NCBI RefSeq assembly: GCF_041381155.1
Contig: NC_091138.1
Span: forward strand, 20,027,255-20,091,254
Source: Argopecten irradians
Lineage: Eukaryota; Mollusca; Bivalvia; Pectinida; Pectinidae
Direction of reading: 5' to 3'
DNA: 64,000 nt
Shown here piece by piece: positions 52,738-64,000 of the stretch. Under the pieces are notes generated by a model. That model ran no database searches. It was not told the DNA's origin and saw only the letters and a program-made list of their open reading frames with translations. The number at the start of each line of letters is the position of its first letter. The stretch's first letter is position 1. The position numbers and the translations under genes are program-made.

Positions 52738-55531
52738 CTAGAAACATTTCCTGTGAATGATGCCGGCTCCCGACTCATTATACTCCTGTCTACTTATCCA
52801 CATCTGTTCAAATGTCGACAATGAGGCCAGGATCGACCCTCCAATCCAGACCGAGTACTTCCGTTCAGGTGGCGCGACGACCCTCACCTTGATAAGTTCC
52901 GGTGCCAAGGACGCCACTTCCTTGCTCATGCGATCCGCAACACCCGGAAACATGGTAGAACCACCAGACAAGACAATGTTGGAGTATAAATCTTTACGAA
53001 TGTCAACATCGCATTTGAGGATTGAATTATATGTGGATTCGTGCATTCCCGCCATTTCCATCCCAATAAATGAAGGTTGGAACATGGCCTCTGGACAGCG
53101 GAACCTCTCGTTACCGATGTTGATGATCTGTCCGTCTGGTAGTTCATAAGTCCTCTCCATATCTGTACAAGTGGCAGACGATACCATATCATCATCAAAG
53201 TCCAGTGCAATGTAGCAGAGTTTCTCCTTTATATCGCGGACTATCTCTCGTTCGGCCGTTGTTGTAAAGGAGTATCCTCTTTCGGTCATGATCTTCATCA
53301 AATAGTCCGTGAGATCCCTCCCCGCAAGGTCAATTCTCAAAATAGCGTGCGGTAGGGCGTATCCCTCGTAAATAGGTACGGTATGCGTTACCCCATCTCC
53401 GGAGTCTAACACTATCCCGGTGGTACGTCCCGAGGCATACAAGGATAACACGGCCTGAATGGCGACGTAAAATGCTGGCGTGTTGAAGGTCTCGAACATT
53501 ATCTGCGTCATCTTCTCACGATTGGCTTTTGGATTCAGTGGTGCTTCCGTCATGAGGATGGGGTGCTCGTCTGGGGACACACGGAGCTCGTTGTAGAAGG
53601 TATGGTGCCAGACCTTTTCCATGTCGTCCCAGTTGGTGACGATCCCGTGCTCAATGGGGTATTTCAGAGTGAGTACACCTCGTTTACATTGGGCCTCGTC
53701 TCCGACATATGTATCTTTCTGGCCCATCCCAATCATGACGCCCTGAAACACGCAATAAGCAATGCAACTATAAGTTGTCTATAGCAAAGTACTGAACAGC
53801 GTTTTAAACATTTAAAACATCCATCCAAAATCATAGTTCATGCAGCTATCTTAATATCTGAACACGATTACATTACTTGATTTACATTGTTTTTACGGCA
53901 AGGTTCAGAACCTCGATTGATGAAAACACGGCATCCCGAACCTAATGCCAGTCGAAACAATTGACTAAGATTTTCTTTTGACTAATTCAGACATCTTTCT
54001 TTGTTTACTTTATATTGATTCTGAAGACCTTATTTCAACATAATGACAATTTTGTTAACCGAGAGATGTAGTATCGTCCATCCATTACCCAATAGGTTTG
54101 TTAAGTGGAAATGGTTTTATTTATTTTAGTGCCAAGGTGGCTCACTATATATAACCTAACCAATACAATGAGCAAAGGTGCCTTGCAGCTACTAATGGTG
54201 GTACCTAGTAGATATGGAGTCCACACGCTGTTATATAGAGAGGGGAAAGTTCAAGAAAACTATAAGGTCAGAAGATAAAGTGGGCACATGCATGATGCGC
54301 ATTATCACTTCTTTGTTCACAGACGTGGACGAGATTGGCAAATTGTCTTCAGCTAAAATTCGGATCCACCTTTTGCAGAATAGTATTATTTGTTCATGTT
54401 TTCAAGCGGTTTTCTTCCTAAATATTACTTGATACCGCAAGGTAATTCTACATGTATTCGTCACTGTTTACAGATGGTTTGGATTCTGTCTTGTCTAGAA
54501 GCCAGAGACTATAAATGGTAGCTGATGAATTTTGCTAAAGGTTAGGCGCTTAAATGGACCGATTCTGTACGGATTCTGTTGACATGTGACGAGTTGTTAT
54601 TTTATATAACGAAACCACTGTGATTTGTGCTGAAAGATCATCAACCGATGGAGCTATTGTTGGCTTATAGGCAATGAAACACAATAGCCTATATTACGTA
54701 TGTACATTGTTCTGTGTGGTATACTAATCGATAGTCATACCGGGTGTCTGTCACCACGCCCAGATTACAAGACCACTGTGCTATTATAGGGGTGCTAGTT
54801 AGTCAACATGTATGTCCACATGTACGTAATGGAAGAAATGCGTAATGCTGTTTTGATATCTTAAAAAAAAGTACAAAAACAAGGGTAAATGTTAAACTTA
54901 TTACTTGTATTCACTGTATTGTACAAATCTGTATGTATTATGGTTATATATTGTATGCCAGTAAATGTACCTACTACTGAAATACGTCACTCAGAATGAA
55001 GATTCCAATTGTTAATTACAAATGATTTACTCTGCTCATAAACACTAATGACACTAAACAATTACTATAGAAATATGCATTGTATTTTCAAGACAAGGAA
55101 ATGTTAAGTCGGACAATGGATAGTGAACTATTATGACGATAGTGACGATTATTAGTGAATATTTAGTTTGATTTAAAGCTCTGTGATGAAGCGTTTTTTT
55201 GATTAGATTACAAACTAACCGAAACATACAGAAAACAAATATAAATAATGTCTTACCTTATCAGAAGTAATCTTTGAACAAGGACAATTAAATAGAACAA
55301 GTTATTATATCTTTAGATGCAAATATATATTTAGAACAAAAGAAGAAATATCAAAGTATACAGATAATAAATCTCAATTACAAGAAAATGCAAACCTACC
55401 TGATGTCGCGGCCTTCCTACAATGGAAGGAAATACACTTCGAGGGGCGTCGTCCCCGGCGAAACCAGCCTTGCACATTCCCGATCCATTGTCAAGAACTA
55501 CGGCACTCAAATCCTCGCCCACTGAAGCCAT
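52738..55531 (-). CDS. Divergent actin
   Basis: Two exons (55400-55531 and 52738-53742) join in phase 0 after codon 44 to give 378 residues; canonical actins have 375-377. Actin polymerises into cytoskeletal filaments and binds ATP. Visible hallmarks: [19 protein letters not shown] (phosphate loop 1), [12 protein letters not shown] with the usual methylatable His, [20 protein letters not shown] (phosphate loop 2), [27 protein letters not shown] and the C-terminal HRKCF. The intron sits between RPRHQ and GVM, a position used in several animal actins. The N-terminus ([12 protein letters not shown]) and the stretch [20 protein letters not shown] differ clearly from cytoplasmic and muscle actins, as do [11 protein letters not shown] and [18 protein letters not shown] see no break, so it looks functional: a lineage-specific or tissue-specific paralogue and not the main beta-like actin. 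Confidence 0.95.
53743..55399 (-). other. Actin intron
   Basis: The 1.66-kb intron has a donor CAG|GTAGGT and an acceptor TGTTTCAG. It holds only chance ORFs and a phrase GTGCCAAGGTGGCTCAC (near 54,130) that may be a repeat scrap. Confidence 0.7.
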
Positions 55532-58470
55532 GTTGGTCCTTGTAACTTATCAGACAAATGAAGCCCCAGAGTTCCTAGTTTGCAGATTATCTGACTGTCT
55601 ACAATATGTATCACTATTCTGGTGATACCCGATTGTCCTATTTACCTTGCTGAGTAAAAGTATACGCTGCCTATTTGATGAGCTCACCACGTATTTGCCT
55701 GTTCCACAGGTACGCGTTGCCAAGGTTATAAGAAAACCCCGCTATGGAAATGATTTATATTTATATGAATGACAAATGCCACTAGTTGGTATATCATGTT
55801 TCTGCCAGTGATAATAATTCTACGCTTTTGTTCTTAGATTACACCGGTATACAGCGCAGGGACCGAGCTTATTGGCTTTTCTGATAATACCAGATTATTT
55901 GGTATCCATTTTCCATTCATTTTGTAACTACATAGAATTTAGAAGCGTCTGGTCCCTGTGATAATTCAACTAGTCTTATTAAGTGGTATAAAACCAACGT
56001 ACGAAGAGAAAACTTCCAATCTTACTTTCCAAATACAGTCTCGAGACTATGTGGAAAGTAATCAATTGTTTATTGTAGGCTATATCATGGGGAATAAGCG
56101 ATCCCTCCCTGTAAAACGATGATTTGTTGACGTGCAACATTGCTCTAAAATATTGTCCTCCATCGGGATTAAATCATCATATCATTGTACTTGAAGAAAA
56201 CTGCGATGAGACCTCTGATGATGAAGAAAAGAATGAGGAAATTAGCCGTACAGAAAGTCGTACATCGAATACACCCTTTCTTTTCTTAAATCAAGGGAAA
56301 AGGTACATTGTATGGTATTTTTGGTTGGAGCAAGAGTTGTACGCGTCTTAGGTTGTTGCAGGCGGAAAATGACCATACCTCTTTATTTCGAACGACATGA
56401 GCCCAAATACAAATAAATGCATCGCATGGAAATTCCCTTGGATTCTATCTTCTTGGCAACATCGATATAGTTCCCACTCTAGAACAGTTCTCTGGCATCA
56501 AGAATCGCCTGTTACATAACTGACTACCATCATGCTTGAGCAGAGATCTTACTCGAAAAGACTTAATGCAAATAAAGTACTTTTGAAAACGAAGGCTGCT
56601 TTTGTTCTGTTTTACATGTATGATAACGTTTATAAATAGTAATCGGTAATCAAAGAGAAACTGATGCTTTATGATTTCACAATTTTACAAACGTTTATTG
56701 CTCCTCAAATAGAGATGGGAGGCGGGGGCTTGTGGAATCACTCCGGCGTTACAATCGGTATTGACTAAAGCTTTGGTGCAAGTTGTGAAATGTTCAATAA
56801 CAACTGACAATGATGTCTACATAGTTATATGCTTACAAGTGTTTTGTGGAATATAGGTAATTACTGTAAGGGAGAAAACATATGATTTGAGAACTTTAAG
56901 AGGCCAAACAAACTTAGTTAAGGTTACGGGGAAGTTGTGAAAACATACAATAATAATGATAATAATAATAATACATATTTTACTTTCGTGTCACACATTT
57001 AAAATACATATAGAATAACCATAAAAAATGTCCAGCCCAAATTGACCAATGAGAAACGCATTCCTTAAACATATTCATATATTATACAGTGAATAAATAG
57101 ATTGACTTCTACACAAAAATAGGGTTTTACTTGTCGTGTTGGGTATGAAAAATCATAATACATTGTACTTTGAAAACTTCAAGAGGTTTTTAAGTTAAAG
57201 TTATGAAATGCTGTCTTTAAAAACTGGCATTGATTTCTACAATAATACAGAATTATAACTATGGTGATGTGTATGGAGTGTAGGATATGTAATGGGTTTT
57301 ATCCGACATTGTTTTTTTTTTTGCATTATTACAAAATAAGAAGTGTTGTGTTAGGTATAAGAAATCTTTTTAAATAAGAAAACGCGGAATTCGGGGATTT
57401 CAAAAGACCCAATTGGTCAAATGGGCTAAGGGTTTGATGGAAATTGTAAAATGCTGTTATATGTCACAAATGGCGTTGATTTCTGTACAATAATACCAAG
57501 TCGTAGAATGTTACAATAATACCAAGTCGTAGAATGTTAGGTGTTGTGTTGGTTGGTTCATCGGGAAGAAATGCCGGATTAAATGCTGTGAAAAAAATTC
57601 TGAAAATATCTGCATTACATAGTGTTATAGTGGGTAGAAGAATTTTAAAATGTCCAACTTAAAGCCTGTCCTACTTCCTCTTATGTGTGAATTTATGTTT
57701 TATTTAACATATCATACCGTTATCATCATCCTTTGTTGGTTTCGACTAAGTAATATGTGTTTTGCTATATTTGCTGGTAGCGTTGTTTCGCTCACTTTCG
57801 CTAAAAATTTTCAAGAAATTTCGAATAATATTTCATTATGATAATAAATCTTAAAATTAACGGATTCCCCTCTTTATAAGGGGTGTGCCAAGATTTAAGA
57901 GCCATACTATTGAGTGTTTATTTCATAAAAAAATGAGCAAACAAAGCTCTAGGTAAGGTACAAGAAGCCTTACTGAATTGAGTAATCTTTAATTTTTAGC
58001 AGGGAAAAAATACTGTTATCAATAACTTGATTTCTTCACCGATATGAGTACATATGTTTTGGACAGAGACAATAAGTTTAAGGGAGTAAGCACAGGATTT
58101 TAAGAAGGGTTCCACATGTCTAAGTACTTTGATTTGCATTTGATTAAGATTTTGTTTCTAAAGGCTGCCAGAGGTGTGCTATTTATATAACTATCTAATC
58201 GGAGTTTTCCGTTCTGCATTGAAAAAAATGACAATATGACATTATCTGCCCTATCCAGAAAGCCTTATGCTTTATTTAGCTGGAAGTTCGGAGGGAGATA
58301 GCTGAAGGCTAGTTTGCATTATTTCGTGACGAGTATACTAACAAGTTGTTGCATTTATTGCATATATGAAGCTACACTTAAATACCAGTATACAAGTCAG
58401 CTAACAGACATTTTAGCTTACAGGTTAAATAAGCATACCAAGAACTAGGCAATTTTTCACTACTTTGAGA
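55532..58470. other. Actin upstream region and empty spacer
   Basis: The actin promoter should be here. A minus-strand TATA-like run (CATATAAATATAAATC, near 55,754-55,769) is a weak candidate, and I found no clear CArG box. A 28-bp duplication (ACAATAATACCAAGTCGTAG) is at 57,485-57,540. A 75-codon plus-strand ORF at 56,124-56,351 with an acidic stretch (ETSDDEEKNEEIS) is probably chance. Confidence 0.4.
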
Positions 58471-58608
58471 ATGGCGTCTATGGCTTTGGATCCAGAGATG
58501 ACCAAACAATGGGTAAATTCTTTATTTATGGGCCAGGTGGCTGAGGATTCGCTTTCTATTCGTGCTTTGGATTCGGAGAAAGGGTATGGGTTAGTCCAAG
58601 GTCTGTGA
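58471..58608 (+). pseudogene. Orphan exon-like ORF, possible gene fragment
   Basis: Forty-five codons from an AUG in a fair context (GAGAATGG) read MASMALDPEMTKQWVNSLFM and continue through VAEDSLSIRALDSEKGYGLV. The codon use and the absence of low complexity make it look like real coding sequence. CAAG|GTCTGT near its end could be a weak donor. The phrase SIRALDSEKGYGLV vaguely recalls the start of SET-type domains, but this is too short to call. No partner exon is seen downstream before the opposite-strand gene at 58,904, so it may be a stranded fragment, or a first exon whose gene has been disrupted. Confidence 0.25.
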
Positions 58609-58903
58609 ACAACATCAAAAGTGAAGATATTCCAATCCAATCATTACAAATAGGCTTATCTCTCTCTTGTATGCCTTCTCGAATATTCTCATCCTAATAT
58701 TTCATTTTTTATACGAGATGGTTCGTTAATATTTTTCAATCTTTTCTTCACCTTCTTTTGTCGTACTGGTAACTGTCCAAGAACGTATACAGTTAGTCCT
58801 TATAAATATACCACTAGCTTATCCAACTCGAACCTTCTAGGATTGTCCTATAAGAAGCAGCGTCTTTTGTCAGAAATCTTAGGTACCAAATATCAGACCT
58901 TCC

Positions 58904-60892
58904 TTACAGATCAATCCATGTCCTTGACGACATCAGAAAGCTATGACGAAGCGTCACTACGACATCAGTACTACTTTTAGCGTATACACCAAACATTGGC
59001 CAGAGGTCTTGTGTGACGTCAACATCCGTTAAATTACAGAGGACGGAGAAGGTTGATCGGTCTACAACTGTCATAATACCGTCCGCCATATTGACACGAA
59101 TTCCTATGGACATGCTGTGCTGTGAGCCTGTCGTACTGTCACTAAGATTTGGAAAACTACCATGATTCCTCTGGCGGGATTGACACGCGCTTCTAACCTG
59201 ACCAGTGACGTCATCACGAGAAACTACGAACGACCACGTGAAGTCTGGTTCCCATCCAATATAATGGGCATTGTCAACGACATCAGATCGCCCTATCCCA
59301 ATTTCAAACAACAGGTTTCGTCCGGTCAAGTTAAAGTATATACTGTAGTATGCATCTATTTCGAAGCAGATAGTGTTGGGGTACTTTAAAGGAAGAGTGC
59401 CCTTTGCTCCATAATACTTTTGGAGTGTATTGCTACCCTCAATTGGCCAATTGAACGGGAATTCATTCGTGAGATTTCCCCATGGGTTCCCAGAGTTAAA
59501 TAGCGACTTCCGGTTACGTGACAAAAACGCTCTTGGATTAAGAGTTGTCTCGTCCATGTGCATGGGAAAGTCTACAACAGAAAAATGAAACTTTGTAATC
59601 ACATATCTCGCGCATTCTAGAATTGTCAGAGAATCGTTGAACGGTAGTATGTTACCGTTTTCTTTGTTTGTCCCAAAGAAGGACACAATTACAAAAATGC
59701 ACTCATGCTCATAATCACCCTAACCTTAGTGATCCACGTACTAAACATAAGACAATAACAGAACATACTACAATGTATACTGTATTCTTTATAATAATAT
59801 CATAATGTTATGCCTGTAGGTTTTGGGTTAACATAAGTCTCATCTACCAAATCTAACTGCCAGCTTCAATCATTAGATGTTTTATTATTTTATTTAAACA
59901 TCCTTACAATGTTACGATAGTACTGAATAGCTACATTCGTTTGGCCCTAAATGACCCTGACTGTCGTTGGACCGTTTAATAAAAACAAACAAACCAACAA
60001 TGAAAAGCTATAGTAAAATTAAGTAATAGCTGTACATTAATAACATGTTCAATATGACAATGGTTTAAGCATACGTGCTATACCTCTTTAGTGTCAGTGA
60101 GCAAATGTACTAACTAATGCATAACAATAGGACGGGTATAAAATATTAACTTAATGCTCAGAACAATGAGTCCTATGACGAGATCTATAGAATATAGCTA
60201 TCTTTTCCAATAAACATGCCAAGAAATTGGTAGGTAACGTTTGGAGACATAAGCAGGACAGATAATATTGTTCAATAACTTCCTTATTAGTCCAACATAT
60301 GGTATGGTACCAATATAATTATTCTTGTTTATTCTATCCAAGCATATCATACAAAAAAAACACAGTTAAATATGAAAAGAGATTGTTTGCACCAATTCTA
60401 CCAATGGCACCAATAATGCCTAATTTGGAATACATATAATTGATAATAATTTCTTTTATCAAATAGGATTGGCGTGGACGCCATCACACAGTTGTAATCT
60501 CGGTGTGATTATGGCTCAATGCTTATAACCATAAACTACAAGAAATGTAGAAGAAAAATAGTCTTACCTTCCAGCAAGATATGTTCTGAATTCGTCATCT
60601 TTGTTTTACCCAAAATCGAATCATTTCCTTGTTGTTGTCGGGTAACACTTGCTTGCTGTTTTATTTTTTGCTTGAGATGTGTGTCGTTGTTAGAGTTACA
60701 TACCACCCTGCACTCCTTCAGTGTTTGTTGGTACTGGGTTTCCATCAAATCCACAACATACGGTCTGATATTTTCCATTACACTCTGTTCTATGATGGTG
60801 TTCTTAAAATCCACACCATGACACAAGCCTTGAGCGTGAATTTGGAGGAATGAAGAAATAACAAAGGCGATATGTTGGACAAGAAAACGCAT
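58904..60892 (-). CDS. Predicted secreted B30.2/SPRY-like protein
   Basis: Two exons (60568-60892 and 58904-59571) join as G|AC to give 330 residues. The AUG at 60,892 opens a good signal peptide (MRFLVQHIAFVISSFLQIHA, cleavage near HAQ|G). An AUG further upstream (60,970) would bury the signal, so I reject it. Residues 23-108 form a helical, Gln/Lys-rich region with two close cysteines (ECRVVCN). From about residue 140 the sequence follows a SPRY pattern: FEIDAYYSIYFNL, then IGIGRSDV, IGWEPDFTWSF, SIGIRVNMADGIMTVVD and LTDVDVTQDLWPMFGVY. Five N-glycosylation sequons (one NDT, three NLT and one NLS) fit passage through the secretory pathway. SPRY domains are usually intracellular binding modules of TRIM and SOCS-box proteins, so a secreted form is uncommon; a role in extracellular recognition is possible but is inference. 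Confidence 0.75.
59905..60000 (+). repeat. SINE 3'-tail fragment
   Basis: CCCTAAATGACCCTGACTGT followed by a GTTTAATAAAAACAAACAAA end matches the tail of the molluscan SINE type seen at 8,790-9,008. It lies within the intron of the SPRY-like gene. Confidence 0.5.
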
Positions 60893-60970
60893 CTCTGACA
60901 CTAAAGATGGACTGTGTTGTGGGAAAAAAAGGATTATAAACTTGTTTTCACTACAAGCTTGTGCTGACAT

Positions 60971-62830
60971 GGGTGGACAGTATGTAGTGCCTGTTGATCA
61001 CTGGATAGTGTGATGGAATGTGAAGTATCATTCAGATTGTTTCACACTCGAGTTACAGCGAGATGTCCTAATACAGCATACTACTATAAATATATGTATA
61101 GGTGGTAAGCACCGGAACTGCCTTTTCGATGATGGCTTCGTCAACAGTGTTCGGGTTTTCCGTTCAACTCTATTATAGGCCCTGATGTCGTGGCTAAGTA
61201 TAATGAACCCCATTAACATCAAATTCTCTACAGAAAAGCAGTACATGGAAACATTTTGTAATTTACATTACCTTTGCCCAATGGAACCCTTTTTGACTTC
61301 TGTCATTCTTTCCTATGAAGATTTTGTTTAATTGACAAGTACATACAACTTGGTAATGTTTAGGATAAAAGTGATTGTGTAGAGTTGAATAATGCACTAA
61401 CCATTTGTGTTGTATTGGGACTCACATGATGGGTAAAACTCTGACTTTGTGGGTTAAGTCAAATACCAAATCCCATACTCAAAGCGGAACTGGCAACACA
61501 TAAATACGTTTATAATCTTCAATTTTTGTTGTTCGACAATTTAAAATAAACTGACTTATAAAACAATTTGAGTTGTTTCAATATATCTGTATTTTGTCAT
61601 AACATTAGTTTGAGACATCAAGTGACGTCGTCAAGCATCATTTCTATATATGGCATAGAAATGTCCAGACACACCCACTATCTCGTACAGTTAGCGTTTA
61701 ACTGTTTTCATATTACATATCATGTATATCCATAAGACGATATGCCGTATAACGATAATTTTTGTCCAAATTTAAGAGAAAAGTGTTAAAATGAACGGAA
61801 ACAAAGATTGCTGCATGTAGAAACATTTGTCTGAAAGTTTATTTGCCGTACGAGTCATATGTTCAAATATCAAGAAATAATGTAAACAATGCCCAATGGC
61901 GACATTTTAAATAATTCTAAAGATAACTGAAGATTTACCATGTATAAGTCGCTGGCCTATACACATTTAACACCAACACTCATTATTAACGCATAAATTC
62001 CGTATGCAAAAGAAATTAATTCTTGTTAGTAACAGCCAATTCAGAAATAAATAAAATCCGCTGAATAAAGAAATTCACTGTGTACTTATAGCAGATGAAT
62101 CCTATCTTATTCATGCTGTCTTTTTTTCAGTCGTAAAAAGAACATTTGACATGCGGTTAATCCGACTATCGAGCACTGCCGACCTTTAAAAGATCGTTTC
62201 TGATCGAGCTGTCTGTCAGTGGCTGTCCTATAAGATTGTTCTGTCCTGTCCATGGGGGTATTCGGCTGTCGGAACACTGGTTCAAATAGGTGTCGGTTTG
62301 ACAGAGTACTTGTGACAGCGATTACAGGTAAATTTGGGTCTGGATGTATCAAGACTACGTATTTCTCGTCGTGTGTCGAGGTAAAAGAATTTAAAGTGTT
62401 GATTTGATGTTACCGAATCAAAATCTTCTTACCATCTACTTTACATAAATTGTCTTGATCTTGAAACCTTGTACAAATTACTGAACATTCGATTTCTGAT
62501 GGACATGGAACTTTGAAATTGTTTGGCGTCTTCTGATGACAAAAATGGTACATTAGTAAATTACAAACCGACACATTCCGAGCGGAATTGACTTACTGAG
62601 CTGAAAGATATTGTTTATTCCGTGTGTTGACGGATGTTGGAATTTAGAGACTATGTGATAAACAGGCGTGTCGCCAATTCTAGAAGTGGGAGGAGGAAGG
62701 GATGTGTGGTGACAGACACAAGTACATGTGTAAATCTGTAGGAGTGTTATATAATCCAGGTGTGATACACATCTACAGGTGTACTAATGTAACTATATTT
62801 ATGAGTGGCCGTTATTGTGAACAGGTAGGT
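60971..62830. other. Intergenic stretch without a supported gene
   Basis: The divergent promoters of the SPRY-like gene (minus) and the gene at 62,896 (plus) should lie in it. Two chance minus-strand ORFs (61,028-61,246 and 62,107-62,352) have no recognisable content. Confidence 0.4.
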
Positions 62831-62840
62831 GATATATAAA
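62830..62840 (+). promoter_or_regulatory. Possible TATA box
   Basis: GATATATAAAT lies about 60 bp before the first AUG of the downstream ORF. Position and sequence fit a TATA element, but AT-rich DNA makes this weak. Confidence 0.25.
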
Positions 62841-62895
62841 TTGATGTAACATTTTGAGCACCTGTATTAGGCGGTAGAACGGCCAGGTGTTACAG

Positions 62896-64000
62896 ATGTC
62901 GGCAGTACTCGCCACCGATCCATTATCATACCCATCGCCTACTCATCCACTTCGCTCGCCTGTCCAGCATCCACACTCTGGCACCATGCAACGTAATTAT
63001 GCTTTTGCTACGTTGCCTAGTTACCTTCGGTACAATCGCAGAGAGACCGTAAAATCGGACGTTGCCAAGGATACCAATGCTTACGCCAATATAAGGCAGA
63101 AAATCAGCTCAACAAGCTTAACGGTTCCTTATGAGAAAGGTTTGGACACACTTAGAGCACTACAACGCTCAAACGATACTTCAACTGCACAACTGGGGAC
63201 AATTTTAAAACTCCAAAAACGGCGAACGGATTCAATCACGTATAACAGAATTTCGACAAAACAAATCATCAGTGATGTGCTTTCAACAGGTAGACAATCG
63301 CCGCGAACCCGACTAGGGTCAGAAGGAGGTTCGTCCGTCCGGAGTACGGAATCCAAACTATCAAAGGTCAAGGCCATACGGACACGACCTTCTTACCGGA
63401 AGGACAGGATAGAGTCAGAAACAAGTAGCATTGGTTCTAGAAGCAGACCCACATCATACACAAGTTGGTACACGGACGATTCAGTATGGGGAGATAAACT
63501 AGATGAAATAAAAGAACGATACGCCGACAATAGTGAATTTATAACGTCTATGCGGCGCGATAAAGTTGACAGCAAAAGTGATGACAAAGGAGAAAGCAAA
63601 AGTGACGTCAGTGAAACGGAAATCGTGTCACGATTGGACAGCATCAGTATTTCTCCTGATTACGTAAATCTTAAACATTCGAAAAACAAAAATTCAAAAT
63701 TGAAGAAAACGGGATTTCTACCAACAATTCCAGTCCATGACGAAGAGCAACTGTGTGGAAACAGAAGTTCGTCAAGTCATACAACTGGAAGTAGAAAGTC
63801 TTCTAAAGTGAATGTTAACTTCATGTGCCAAGAAATCGACGATAAAAGCTATATAACGAAAAGGAGAAAAGTTGAGTTTAACCTTAAGCCTAAACGTCCA
63901 GTGAGATTACCACCTATACAATCAAAGCAGGAAACAAAAGTCTTTAAAAAACCCAAATCAATTTTGAAAAAATACGATGACGTTTTAGACGATATGCCAC
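62896..64000 (+). CDS. N-terminal part of a long disordered Ser/Lys-rich protein (runs off window)
   Basis: The frame is open from a stop at 62,875 to the window edge: 368 codons from the first AUG (62,896), or 338 from a second AUG with a stronger context (62,986, CACCATG). The extra N-terminus (MSAVLATDPLSYPSPTHPLR) is proline-rich. The rest is rich in Ser, Lys, Arg, Asp and Thr, with no membrane segment and hardly any cysteine, so it is likely intrinsically disordered. Near the end, KRRKVEFNLKPKRP contains KVEF, an RVxF-type site, and KKPKSILKKYDD contains SILK; both are short motifs used by protein phosphatase 1 regulators. I do not recognise the protein. No stop or clear donor is seen, so it continues to the right. 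Antisense ORFs at 63,129-63,644 are shadows. Confidence 0.75.
   Translation, partial: MSAVLATDPLSYPSPTHPLRSPVQHPHSGTMQRNYAFATLPSYLRYNRRETVKSDVAKDTNAYANIRQKISSTSLTVPYEKGLDTLRALQRSNDTSTAQLGTILKLQKRRTDSITYNRISTKQIISDVLSTGRQSPRTRLGSEGGSSVRSTESKLSKVKAIRTRPSYRKDRIESETSSIGSRSRPTSYTSWYTDDSVWGDKLDEIKERYADNSEFITSMRRDKVDSKSDDKGESKSDVSETEIVSRLDSISISPDYVNLKHSKNKNSKLKKTGFLPTIPVHDEEQLCGNRSSSSHTTGSRKSSKVNVNFMCQEIDDKSYITKRRKVEFNLKPKRPVRLPPIQSKQETKVFKKPKSILKKYDDVLDDMP

Noticed and set aside
52757-53784. Plus-strand ORFs opposite the actin exon
   Set aside because: They are shadows of the highly biased actin coding sequence on the minus strand.
56124-56351. 75-codon plus-strand ORF with an acidic stretch
   Set aside because: No splice signals, no recognisable domain and no promoter; its length is expected by chance.
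63129-63644. Two Ser/Leu-rich minus-strand ORFs of 82-83 codons
   Set aside because: They are antisense to the long open frame that starts at 62,896, whose codon use is more convincing.

Overview
The window looks like nuclear DNA of a mollusc, most likely a bivalve. It is AT-rich, its genes are cut by many short exons with GT-AG introns, one gene is a clear metazoan cytosolic ribosomal protein (RPS2/uS5), another is an actin, and the spacers carry repeat types I associate with mollusc genomes: tRNA-derived SINEs, 'agaggcccagagggcct' elements, and many small fold-back DNA transposons (MITEs). The organism call is inference; I see no bacterial genes, CRISPR arrays, rRNA or convincing functional tRNA, and no recognisable retroviral or other capsid-bearing element.

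Layout. 1-20,700: no confident gene; it holds a tRNA-SINE, a mollusc SINE, several degenerate tandem repeats, one candidate exon (4,789-5,001, minus) and a 4.8-kb minisatellite of about 54-bp units (12,488-17,245). 20,721-42,810, minus strand: one long gene with 24 coding exons that I could join in a single reading frame (844 codons, five likely membrane segments in the C-terminal half); I do not recognise the family. Its 5.8-kb intron 18 consists almost entirely of about 63 copies of a 92-bp unit, and each unit contains the intron's own 3' splice site plus the first half of the next exon. A probable non-coding first exon lies at 45,948-46,100, so its promoter appears to be shared head to head with RPS2. 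46,109-48,390, plus: RPS2, six exons including a 5' TOP leader. 48,480-52,680: repeats and MITEs. 52,683-55,531, minus: a two-exon divergent actin. 55,532-58,900: mostly empty, with one orphan exon-like ORF. 58,904-60,892, minus: a two-exon predicted secreted protein with a B30.2/SPRY-like domain. 62,896 to the window edge, plus: the start of a long, disordered, Ser/Lys-rich protein with two possible PP1-docking motifs.

The genes do not form a pathway. The most unusual structure is the 92-bp array: a host splice acceptor and half an exon amplified more than sixty-fold inside a constitutive-looking gene. A smaller 48-bp repeat does the same at another acceptor (exon 7) of the same gene. All exon boundaries and reading frames were worked out by eye from splice signals and codon phase; no alignment or database search was possible.
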